Assembly: GCA_016806645.1 (NCBI GenBank)
Contig: JACSYO010002116.1
Location: 681,501 to 745,500, forward strand
DNA from: Ophiodon elongatus
Taxonomy: Eukaryota > Chordata > Actinopteri > Perciformes > Hexagrammidae
Direction: 5' to 3'
Length of the DNA stretch: 64,000 nt
The stretch's first letter is position 1. The number at the start of each line of letters is the position of its first letter. The notes under the pieces were generated by a model. The model was not told the DNA's origin. It saw only the letters and a program-made list of their open reading frames with translations, and made no database searches. Shown here one piece after another: positions 24,126 to 37,111 of the stretch. The position numbers were made by a program, and so were the translations under genes.

Positions 24126-26304
24126 CTGGAAGTACAGATACACAAGCGTGAAAATACAACATACACATGCACAATGTAATATAATATCTACAAATCAATC
24201 ATACATGCATAGAACGTAGTTTACGGTTGCAATTGGTTGTTAGTTCTCATTTGTTCCAACTTCATGTTTTTAAAAGTGACAGCCCTAAACCACATCCCCA
24301 AAAAATTGTGCTTGATAAAGCAAGAGATACTCACAGCAAAATCAGAATCTGCAGTTTTATAATTCAGTAATGTGTTTGATTATCTACTGCTGTTATGTTT
24401 TGATCTGATATGGCTCTTCACCAGGGACAAAAAAACTTCCCCGAATAAAATGAATGTATTCATGCCTTTAGCTGCAGCCAATTGCTTTAGAGAATTCAAA
24501 TTGTCTGGTGTAATGATGTTTTTTGTTTTGTTACATAAATTATTATGGAATACAAAAGATAAGATAAAACAAAAGATAAGATCAAATCTATCCAGGCGGA
24601 AATTACTGTGCAGCGTTTGCAATGCAAAGTGGGAAAGGTGCAAATATAAAACGTGTCTGTATAAAAGTCTAAGATAACAATAACAATAAAGTGCAAATCC
24701 CAAATATATACAATGCCAAAATCAGATTAACAGTATGGGTCATAAGAATATAAACAAGTAAACGATTAACAGTTAATAGTGTTCAGATTAGACTTTTTTC
24801 TCAAATTGCTAAATAAATTAACATTAGTGAAACATTATGTAGTTACATATTTTAATTCAAATGTGTATTAGTTTCTACCGGTGGACTTGATCTCTCTGCG
24901 CTCTGTACAGCGATACAATATGAAACCATGTCACACAGATCTCGGCTAAGAAACTGGAGTCGCACCAGGTGTGTAGAACAGGGCTTTAATGATCGTGCAA
25001 ATCAGAGTAATACAAATATTGATCAATGTGAACTCGTAAACTGCAGGATGTATGGTAATGAATCACTAATAAAGTGTGAGTTATCGTCCGAGTCGATTAA
25101 TGGTGGTCATCGACCGGTCGAGTACCTGGTAAACTGTTTGCTGTCTTCATGAACCTCCATCTCTCGGCTCTTAAACTCATTCAGCTCCTTACGGATAGCA
25201 GCCTGAGGGGCAGAACACACACACACACACACAAATCATAAAAATGCAACTAGCAGGATAAGGCCACCGGAACATCAAAACACAACATGTTTTCTACTCT
25301 AATCTCATTGGACTTTTAGAACCATTTGTGAGTACTTTCCATAAATATGTAGCTGCAGTCTTTGCTTCAGGGAACTACCCACAATTCAGAATGTAATGTT
25401 GTAATGTGCTGGCAAGAACAATGTACACATGAACATGTACACAGCAGCAAACATGTGCATTGTTCTTCGTTCCCTGGGGATTATGGTGATATATTTTTGT
25501 CTTTTGTTGTCAAACAACATAACATTTTTCCTCATACACCATTTGTCCCTTCCTCTTGCTCTCAGTCTGGCTGTGCAGTTGAAGCAGATTAAAGTCGGTG
25601 AGGGTTCAGCTCTCAGGAGGTCTATGGTCTGGGATTTGTCGATGTTGTGTAGTACTAAACATCAACAGCAGAGGGCAGGTTGGACATAGAAACTGCCCTC
25701 CAGCAATCCCTAAGGGCCTTTCTGCTTCTATGAAGACACTGAAGACGTTTGTACAGTAGATCTGCTGCATGCACGCACTTATATTCTTTGTGTATCGACA
25801 CGTGTTTCATCTCACTTCACGTAAGCTGAGGAGAATTTCATCAAATGCAACAATAGCGTCCACAGAAGAGAGGAAGCTGTTATGTCATCAGATTAATGCT
25901 CAATGTTCTGGAATCACACAGTCAACAATCACATATGTGCGTATTGTTCAGGTGTCCTCGTGCTTTTGGTCATGTGGTGTACTTTGACATCCTTTAACCA
26001 CCTGCCGTTCACTTGCATTTTCAGGCTGATACAAAACTTAATGTTACAAATTTATAAAGTATGTAACCCAACTAGCAACAGCTGGATAAGTTGATAACAT
26101 AAGGAAAGGAAAAAAAACGAGTTGAACAATAAGAAACAAATGCGGTGTATTAACTTTAGCACCTTATCAGCAGGAGTAAGCCGTGTCCAGGGTTTGTCTG
26201 CCCGCCGGTCATAGTCTTTGGCGTCCGTTACCTCCACGTACTCGTTAAAACACAGAATCCTGCGCTCGACGAGCTCTGCCACTGTAGGCCTCACACTCAG
26301 CTAC

Positions 26305-26339
<35 letters not shown>

Positions 26340-26692
26340 CAGAAAAATAAAAGAGAGAAATTAGACTATAAACATGAAAATTCAAGAATGGTCCTCCCAG
26401 TGTTTTTCTTTTTAGTCTTAAGTTATAAGTCTAACATATTGTATATGCCGATATGCTTATGCATAATTTATAATTGCACCCTCTATTTATTATTTAAAAG
26501 GTTTCTAGGAAGCAAATGGTATCTTTAATCGCAACTAGAGACTAAAGACAAGTTTCAGTTCCATCTGTGTCCACTAGATGGGCTGATCTTTCCGCACAAA
26601 GCATCTTTTCTGCCTCCTAACGTGACTTATAAAGGTGGAGCAAAACATCTTAGCGGATAAATATAGACTCACTGTGTCCTTTCTGTTCTGTC

Positions 26693-26750
<58 letters not shown>

Positions 26751-29700
26751 TTCGTGTTTACAGTACCTTTCGGGAGAGTCTCCTTTTAATCTCTTGCTTG
26801 GCTTCTTGCTCCTCTGCTTCATTCTTTTCTGCATGCACAAAACCAACAGAGTCACTTCACAACTACCGTGTCTGCAACAAGCTTCTGCTTCTATTTATAG
26901 CAGCAAGATTTGATTCGCCATATTAAAATGTGTCCGTGGCTGGATGTGAAGCAGTGTGATTGCCTTCATTTATATCCTTTGATTTCTTCTCGAGAAAGAA
27001 TGTAACATGTGAGTTGAATCTGTAATGCATTCTTTCTTGTGAAGTCTTCATGGATGTATAATATATACTGCACTCACTCGCTCACTAAATGCATTTGGGC
27101 ATGTGGACATGGTTATGAAAATCTGCTGAAGTTCAAACCAAGCATCAGAATGGGGAACAAATTTGATTCAAAAGACTTTGAACTCGGCATGGTTGTTGCC
27201 AGAAGGCCTGCTTTTGAGTTCACAAACTGCTGATCTACTGATTTAAACACATACCCATACGTATCTTGGGTTTACAGAGAATGGTCCAAAAAAGAGAAAA
27301 CATCCAGTGAGCTGCAGCTCACCAGGCAAGATGCCTTGTTGATGACAGAGGAGAATGGCCAAACTGGTTCGAGCAGATAGAAAGGCAACAGTAACTAAAA
27401 TAAATACTTGTTACAACCGAGGTGTGCAGACGATGGTGTTGGTGGAACAGGAGATTTGCATCATCAATAAATCTGCAACAACTGCATGATTTTATCAAAT
27501 CTCTGAGGAATTTTGTTCCCCTGCCGGAGCTCCATGAATGAATCCATGCCGTGATGAATTAAGGCAGTTCTGTGACCCCGGTACCAGAAAGATGTACCTA
27601 ATAAAGTGGCCGGAGAGTGTATATGTCTGTGTAAAAAAACTTGTGGGTGACCTGGCCTGGGATGCAGAAACCAGTTATCTAACTCTTCTGGCCCATAATC
27701 AGAACAAGTGTGCAGAACCGATTTTGGCTTTCGGTGTTTCTTCCTAAATGAAAGGTTACGCAATAAATATCCGTCATCTTGTTCTTCATGCTGTACACAT
27801 CGGAGGGACGGAGGCCGTGTGTTACACTGTAAACCGCAACACTTAAAAAGGAACAACACCTCCAGATGGATGCCAAGCACTGAGGTTGCAAACCAACTGG
27901 TTGCACAATCTGGGTACAAAGGTAAACACATGCTTTACGTCAGTATACCAGTATCACTTCACCAGTCAGTTGTGAAGGTTCACCCTGGCAGTTTAACAGC
28001 TGTTGTATATTTCAAAGTATTTCATGGAACAACTGTAGTAACAAAGGAATGAACTTGATCAGACATACTGTTCAGATATCTTTAAGTTCATTTCTGGTCA
28101 TGTTATACTGTTGGGTTATGTAACAATAGCATTTATATTGTGTCATATTTGTTGTACCAATCAGAGATTTCTGAGTTTGAATTTGAATGTCCTGTTTTGT
28201 ATCCACTTGCTACAAACTCGTGATTATGGGCTGATATTTTTACTTATTTCAATAAAGCATATTTACTTAGCTTTTTAGGAGGAGAAAAAGCAGTTTGAAA
28301 CTGGTTTTGTTAGATCAAGAGCAAAATGACTAATACTCAAAGCTATCTGAAATTGTCACAAAAAGTGATCCAGCAGATGATTTCAGGCCTGCTTTGTAGC
28401 ATGACACACAAATATTATTTGACAGTCTATTTGAGATTCATGTGTAGTGTGTGTAATGTGCACAGTGTGAGTCATAGCTTAGACGGACATATTCTGTCTC
28501 AATTATCTGATTAATGAGACACAGTCATATTGTCATAAGTCATATTGTACTTGGGACATCCGTTTTCTTGCTCAGATATTTATATTAGACAGACACATGA
28601 TATTGTTGCTGCAATTATGACCATTGTGTACTTTTTCTTTGAGCGAAGAATAAAAACGGACAAGAACATTTCTACTAAGGTCATGGTGAACCATGTTCCT
28701 TGTGCTCCTGTTGTGAGGCTCAGTAAAATACAGATCTTTATAAACATGTAGTTGTACTGCAGGAAAGTACATCAGCAAAAGCCATTTTTGAGCAAATTCT
28801 AGAGTGGGAGGTCCCTTGCTAATTTCAAATTTGAGGTTTAATATCTCTACCCGGTGTTTGTTAGCTGTGGATAAAGTTTGGTGACTAAAGTAGAAGCCAC
28901 TGCACACACATTTCCATGCAACCATTTTCATTTGTTTTATAAAGAAATATGGGCTGTTACTATTTAAGTGTCTAAACATCATGATAATCATGAAAATGGT
29001 GCCTAACATCACCGCTCAGTTTAATAGTTATTTCAGAAACTTACGCCTGAGGATGTTTCTCTGCTCCAGCTCCTCTGTGCTTGGTCTTTGGCTCAGGCGC
29101 CTGAAGAGACAAACATGGGTTTACATACTTCTCTACAAGGAGCACACAAGACTGAACATTACACTGACTTAAGAAAAACATTTGTGAAAAAAAAAATATA
29201 TATATATAATTTTGGGGCGAGTAATATAGTACTTTTTTGTACATTTCTAGTTTTTGTATTTTTCTATATCGTAATTTCCGGTGATTTTTGTGATTTATGA
29301 TATAAATATGACTCAACCTCTAATGTATTGTATTTAACATGTAGGCGTTAATACACATTTTGGCCTATTGCTAAGCTAAACCTGCCTGTATTCCTGAAAA
29401 AAATATATTATTTTCTTTCTGGGCAAATAATATATTACTATTTTCTGCTATTATTTTACTAAAATACTTATTTTTTCTACCTTTTTATGTATTTTTCTAC
29501 ATCTAGGATAATTTTTTTCTCCAGATTATGTATGTGATTTATAATATATATTTGATTTTATGTAATATTTATATATAAATACTTGTGAAATATTGATCTT
29601 GATGTTTCTAGTTCTTCAGCTCTGATCTAATTGAACCAACTTGAGAGAAGAATGACTCAATCCTGCACATCACAATCACCTGAGTAATGAATGGATTTGT

Positions 29701-30064
29701 GTCTATATACTGCTTGTTCCGCTCTTTGATGGGAATTTTTTAATGATGAAGATCTCTGTTACATAGAAACGTTAGGAACATTTAAAAAATGTGCCATATA
29801 CATTGCACAGATCTTTTGTTTGATCCTATTTTTATTACACACACTTTTATTGTTTTTAATCCAAAGGCTGTTTGTCACTGGCAGGTCTGCCCCATCTGGT
29901 AGAAAAGGCCAAACTAAACTTAAGGACAGATTTTTAAAGGGCATCATTTGTACCAGTACACCGCCCACAACTACACGAAAGAAATTCAATAAATTAACAG
30001 TCTCTATTGTTTCCCCGCTGATCTACTATGAAAATTCATAGCTTGCTACATTTTCACAGCATGC

Positions 30065-30131
<67 letters not shown>

Positions 30132-32984
30132 AGGCGTGTGTGTGTGTACCTGACTAGTTTGGAGCCTATCTGCTGGCGTATCTCATGTCTCTCTGTCTCA
30201 GAGCTCCGCGGTAGAATGTTTTTCTCCTCCAGCTCTCGCTTGCTGGGACGGTTCCCCAGCTTGATGTTCAGGGTGTCTCGTCGGCGAATCTTCATGGCCA
30301 GAGCGCCTGGAGCAAAGACACAACAATGAGAACTAGTCACAGCCTTCTGAACAACCTGCATGGACAACTGAGATGCCATCGCAGTAAGGGCGGCTTGTTT
30401 GCATCCACTGGCAGTCCAAAGATAAGCCTATAGCTAAAGAGGTCAGCTGTTTGGGAGATTCTAGAGCTGACATGCTCAGCATCAACTACCATGACACCCT
30501 TTAAGTCATTATGGTCTGTTTTTTCTGTTCCAAAACTCAACCGAACCCGCAGTGACACTTAAAAACAGAGGTCAGCTTGATATACAGCACAAACTGCAGG
30601 TGCTCATGACCATGACTTGTTGGAATGTAAAGATTGTGAAACTAAAAGAGTAACCAGTTCAACTGGTGACTCAGTGTCCTCTGAGGATCATGCATCTCTG
30701 TGTCAAATGTAAATAAAAACCTAGAGCTGCTTGTTTCTTCCGGTTTTTGACCAGCATTTACAAAATAAATAGAATATCCTCAACGCAACCTCATACTAAA
30801 CACCAACACGTCCAAGTTAATGATGTGTGGTCATGAGGCGCTTCTATGAAATGTTCGTACGAGTTCTAGGAGTACAAAATGACTCCCGTACTGGTTGTGT
30901 ACTCGTCTTCCTCCTCGTCTTCCTCCTCGTCTCGGTACAGGATTGGTCCGTCAGAGTCAGAGTCGCTAGTTTGGCTGTCTCTCGGCCTATCAGGGATCAC
31001 CGTCACCAAGGCCTGCTCCGTGTTCACGCTGAGGCCCTGTGGCCTTTCAGCTGGGGCCTCTGCAGACCTGCAGGAAACAATAAAAAGCCAGCGTGAGCTC
31101 ACATATTTTAATTTGGGGGAAAGAAATGAATTAATAACACACACCGTACACCCAACAATCTAACTTTTATTATTTGTTTATTTTTTATTTTTTTTGCCCT
31201 GCCATTTTTATCCTGCCGTGTCACCAAATGTAGTAAGTTCTGTCTTGTCTATCGTCACCCCTCATGTCTCACACATATTTGTTGAAAAGGGACAAACCCT
31301 GAGCTCTGTAAATGTTCATATTTCATTGCACTCAATGAATTAAAAATATGGATATATTGTCAGCCATCCTCTCAGCATTTATCATGTGACTACAGTAAGA
31401 CTACTGTGTTGAAATGTACTCCAGAAGAATAAGAAACGATGTGCAGAGAAGCAAACATAAGGAATGTTTCACCAACTCTCATCTCCTTACTACATTTTTA
31501 CCTCGGGCTGTTCTCCACAGCAGACCCTGTTTCTCCTTTCTTCTTCTCCTCTTCTCCACCCTCCCCTCTCGTTCTCCCCCGTTTCTCCCCCTGTGAGCTG
31601 CTGCCCATCTCTCGCACTGTGAAGGAAGTGTCCTCTGTAGCGGTGTTGATATGGGGAGACTGGATGGTGGGTCCAGGTGCCATACCCTTGTGGGTCTCCT
31701 CACCCGCAGTGGAGGCATTGGGAGCAGATTTAGGCTCTGGAGCAGGTTGAGAAGCAGTATGAGTTCCTTCTGTCTCATTGCCGGAGGCTTTAGATGAGGC
31801 AGGCTTGGTGTCTGTGGAAAGGAGCGAGGATTTTAACTCCCCAGGTTGGCTAGGAGTCTCTACGGGGGCCTTTTGAGGTACAGAAGAAGAGGAGGGAGTG
31901 TTTGATTTCCGGTTCGTCCTTGTATCGGTTCCCTCAGTCTGTGCTAAAGCTTCCTTAGATGCACGGGAACGAGGGGTGGAAGTGGAGGTGGAGGTGGAGG
32001 TGTTTTTCGCTGTGAATCCTGTCTTCTTTGGATGGGAGGTTTTGGCTGAGGAGAAACAGAAGCAAGAGAAAGAGAGAAGATAAATATTACACTTGTTCTT
32101 TCCTCCAGATGCTCCAATTTCCTCCCACAGAAGACTTACAGGTTACATAAACAAACTCTCAATCTTCTGTAGGTGTGAATCCTGTCCTATCTATACAGAT
32201 TCTATGTCTTATACTAGTATTTAGTCCAACTTAGATTTAGGAATCTTTTTTTGCAGTAAAAAAGTATTGTCAATGTGTTTTATAAATGTACAGTGAATAT
32301 TATTTTTATTATTAAAAAGGAAGAAAAAAAGGTCGATGGAGGAAATATAATAAATGCTCCTTTTTGTCTCAGCTGACTGGGGCAGAATCAGTATTGAAGA
32401 GTAAGGACCACATCAACATCTAATCATGATAAAAAGAAAAAACATGGAACACAAGTTTCTCTTTTGCTTGCTGATTTTCACACAAAGGCCATATTATTTC
32501 AGTATTAGAATAACCATTTCTAATCATTATCAATCATTAAACCTGCCTCAAATATGGAGAGGATATCAATATGGACCAAAAGTTATATTGCATTAATTAG
32601 TCCTTTAAATGTCTGTGAAGTGTCTTTGTGTGCTAGTAAACGCAGCCTGAGGAACGGAAAGTACTTAACATGTTATTATAAACATTAAGAAAACAACTTT
32701 TCTCCCACTTCCCCAATAACTCAAAATAAATTACACAGAGGCCTTCAGGAAAGACAGCATGAACATCACATGCAATAGTCTAGTTCTGGTCTGTGTGCTG
32801 CTTAGTTCCACCATGCTGGAAGACAAATGGAATACACAAACACACAGACACACACACATGCACACATACCGGATGAAGGGATAAATGGAGATGATCATGC
32901 CCTAGCATCATGCCATCAATCAAAACCACATGAGCTTGACGGACCTCAGTCACACACACACACACACCCACACCCACCCACACA

Positions 32985-33057
<73 letters not shown>

Positions 33058-36000
33058 CTGTCAGCGTTTACAGAGCTGAGAAAATATAAAATACATTTTC
33101 ACTTCTGCTTTCTCAGAAACCAGATATCACAGACGCTTCAAGAGTTACTCACGACACTGGACATCTCTTCTAATCAGGAAAGGACACAATCAAGAGGGAG
33201 AGACAGCTACTATTTTGTGGCGACGTGACAGAAGCTTGACTTGACTGACTCTTACAATACATGACGCCATGGTTTACAGGTGCAGACAGCTTCATAGCGA
33301 GTCTTCATCCCTTCAAACAGTGATACAAGCACATTTTCCATGCAGGGAAGCAGGCAGGAACACCGACAGGCAAACTGGCTTCAGTCCCAACTAGCTGAAC
33401 TTACCAATCCCGCGACTAGTGTTGTTAGTGCTCCGTGGGTTAGCTTTAGCTTGAGTGGATGAGCCTGCCTTGCCTGTGGTTTTGGCGGCCTTTTTAGTCC
33501 CCGAAGCACCGTCTCTGTGCTTAGTCGTGGCTGCAGTGCCACCCGCCGGTTTGGAAGAGGAGGGCAGAGTGGGGCTTTGCTGTTTTTTAGCTTGAACGTC
33601 TCGGGGTCGCACCTGCTTTGCCCGGGCGAGGGATTTAGTATCGCACCTTTCTGAGCAGATCAGTGGAGGCAGGATGGCATTTTAGAGGTTAAAATAGGGA
33701 CTGAAAGCAAGATATAAGATGCACATTTGTGCAAACAGATGCACAAATGGACATGAAAGTAAAGCATAGAAAGAGATACTGATAGATAAGAGGTGCGTTG
33801 GACAGAGATGCTGCTGATAAGAGACGATGTTTGATCTGTTAGTCTTGGGCAGGTTTTATTTAGATTGTATCAAAATGAATGATGTATAAGGCTTGGGATA
33901 TTATGGATAAAATACCCATTAACCTTCCCCATCCTCCAGTGTGAAGGTATGTGTGTTCTGCTACTGTGTTTGCACCGTTTGTTGCCTGTGCCTCTCTGAT
34001 TATTGACAAATGAACAAACAAATGGCTCTGAGTTCAATGCTAACAGGGTTGAGATGAGAACAGCACAACACTTAGGCAGCATCAGACAGAGGAACCATGA
34101 CCGGTCTCCTGAGGGCGAGGGAGGCATTAGGAGATGGCTACTGCTCTGTTCAGACTGTGAACGCCTGATACAATGGGAACATCTATCTGAACACATTAGA
34201 CCCTGTCAGAGAACCCAAGGACGATTTGATGCCAGCCAGAAAACTGCTGCCAGTACAAATGGCCGAGAGGAAAAGACTTCAAAGCAACACACATGTAAAA
34301 GAAGCTATGTTAGTTCGAGCACATAAATCATTATCTTTGTTCTTTACTGGACACATGGATACCGCTGTGGATACAGACTATCTCCATGTTCCAAAAAAGG
34401 AAAAAAAGAAATCATGGTTATTCATAATAAAACTGGAGAAAGAACCTGTTTTTAACTCTTTTCTCTCATTTTTTAAAATATTTTCTCTCTTTTTTTTCCT
34501 TCTATGTGTAAGTGTGACAATTTATTTTTTCTACAAAAATTGTGCCAATATTATTATTTATTTTGTGGCTTTCAAATGGTATAGTTTACGCTCAATCCAA
34601 AGTGTTGTCACTGGGACAATTGATCTTCACACAGTAACAATCACAATTAATTATCATTTAAGTTCATAACATACAAGTGAGAAACTATTATTCCAGGGCT
34701 GAAGTGTCAACTAGTACAGATATCCAAAAGTTAAGGACACCAACTAGCCCCGGGGTCACAAAAGCTCAAGTTTGATGCATCCAAAAGTTACCCGTTTTGT
34801 CCTCCGTGCTGTCGGCCTGTTCCTCCAGCGCTGTTTCTGCAGACTCAATGTCAACTTTGACCTCCTCTGATGTCACACTAGATGTGGCGTGCCCATTCAG
34901 ATTTTCACTGCTTATCGTTTCATCTACAGGAGATACACAATAGTTAGATGTTCAGTTGCTCGAATCAGATTTTTGAGTTTTGCTTTTACTGGCAACAGGC
35001 AAGTGTAAACACATTTGAAACAGCTGAACTTCAAGTGTAAAGGACAGTGCAATGAAATGAATGAATGAATGAAGAAACATGTGAATGAATGATCAGACAA
35101 ACCTTGGTCAATGATGAGAACTCCTTTCTTGATGAGCTCCTCCCTCGTTTGTCTGGTGGAGATTTTTCGCTCCATAACTGAAAGATCAACAAGATCGAGG
35201 CCTTTATCTTGTCTTTTAGCTCCAGCAATCAATTTACATAGAATTCTACAAACACATTACACAACAGCTACTTTCCTCGTCTTATTGCTAAATGTCTCGT
35301 GTCAGCGTCACATATACAGAGTCAAAGATGAGGAACTAAGCCACTTTGTCGTCCTGCCGCAAACTAACTGCTGTCGTTTTTCTCTAATTAGGAACCAAAG
35401 AGGTTCACAGCGAGATCTGAACACAGCTGGGACACAAAATGAGCATGCTCAGAGAGTTGATCTCACAATTAGACAAAATAATTGATTAGGCGAACAGATA
35501 ATTTTCTGATTTTAACTTCTCAGATGTGAGAGTGTGGTGCTTTTCTTCGTCATGTATGACAGTGAAGTAAATACTGTGTAATGGAGAGATGGTTGGAAGA
35601 CATCACCTTGGGCTCTGGGAAAGAATAAGGGGATTCTTTCACTAACATTATATCTGACATTTGCTAGATTGTCAGAAAAGATGGCGCCCTACAAACAAAG
35701 CTTAGATTTGTACACTCAATAAAGACTGAACAGACAATTGCGGCTCCAAAACCATGTTTGTTTTCACTTCCCTGTACATGGTTTAAATAACTGTGTTCAA
35801 GCATTTCAATATGTACATAATAGAGAAATGAACACCTGGCAATCATGAAGAAAACGTGCTTTTTGTATTTACTTCTGTCTCTTTTTATTTCCCAGCCAAC
35901 GCTTCTGGAATGAATCAGGGAGAGCTACAAACAAACTGGTCACTTTTTTCCTTTTAAAGCTCCTCTGGGAGCATCATCGCTCCTGTTCACACTTAATGTT

Positions 36001-37064
36001 CAGCACAAGTCCAAAAGTGCAAGACATGACGTTGTATAGACACATTCAACACACACACACAAGACGTCCTACCTTTGGAGAGATCCTGGAACTTGTCGCT
36101 GGTCTTCTTCTTCCTCCACTTCCAGGGTTTGAACAGTTTTCCTAGTGACGACAGCTTGCCTCGTTGCTGCCGTGTTGCAGGGGCATTCTGGGTATTGGTG
36201 GCGCTGTCCACCACCACATCACAGCTGGCCAGTGATGATGATTTCTCCAACCCATCAACTACAAGACACAGGTGCAGAAATACAAAGACAGAACATCAGC
36301 ACCATTAACAAACAGAAGCATGCACCGCAGTTCTCTCTACGCACCAGATGAAGCTTAATGTCTTGTGATGCATGGAGATAATACATCATGGCATACAAAT
36401 AAGCAATAATGTGATCTGTTAACGACTAATGCTGGACTTGAATGTGTTCGGGAACACTAGATCCAGATTAACTCCAAGCAAACAAAGCCTTCTTTTCACT
36501 TATTCATATCGTAAAACACTGACTAGATTCATTACTATCCATGTTATCATATGAAATAAAGGATGTGGCTGAAATCACAGGGTAACTCATGATACATCGG
36601 GTATCTTGCCCACATCAAAATGTGCAAAAGGGCACATTGCAACTTAATTCGCTATGTGTCTATACCGCACTGTACTGAAGTGGTTACCTAACAAGAATCA
36701 AGATGTTTCACAAGATAGGATACAATAAGTCACAAAAACATGACTGAAACAATCTGCATGGGTAAAGACACCTCCTTTGTTGAACTCAATATATGCTTTG
36801 TTTCAAAATGATTATGGTGTGCGAACCCTAAAAGAAATGACCATTTCGCTGTACATTGCTGCGTCAATCTCTCGTTTCTCTCAGCACTCAACGGCTTAGC
36901 AGGAATATCATTCCGAACTCTGTATCTGTATAGTGCAGTGTAGTGTGCGTGTGCGTGTGCGTGTGCGTGTGTGTGTGTGTCTTGGCTAGATCCCTGTCCT
37001 TCCACAAGTCCTCCTCTTCCTGTTGAAAGATAAGAAGTCCTGTGAACCCTCTGGAAGACTTCAG

Positions 37065-37111
<47 letters not shown>

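Larger units (their letters stand above)
25203..36072 (-). other. phactr2: phactr2 introns between coding exons 2 and 12
   Basis: Non-coding sequence between the listed exons. It holds microsatellites at 25213-25232, 26301-26340, 26696-26749, 30066-30129 and 32943-33057, the Tc1/mariner remnant at 27.06-27.62 kb, very AT-rich sequence at 29.17-29.60 kb, and no other recognisable gene on either strand. Confidence 0.7.

Noticed and set aside
23635..24198. A 187-codon minus-strand frame with RPSDPQTL repeats overlapping the phactr2 stop
   Set aside because: It is in a different frame from phactr2 and created by the 8-bp minisatellite.
33391..33612. The AG upstream of GTGCGACCC as the acceptor of phactr2 exon 5
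   Set aside because: It gives phase 0, whereas exon 4 ends in phase 1; the acceptor at 33651-33652 keeps the frame and has a better pyrimidine tract.
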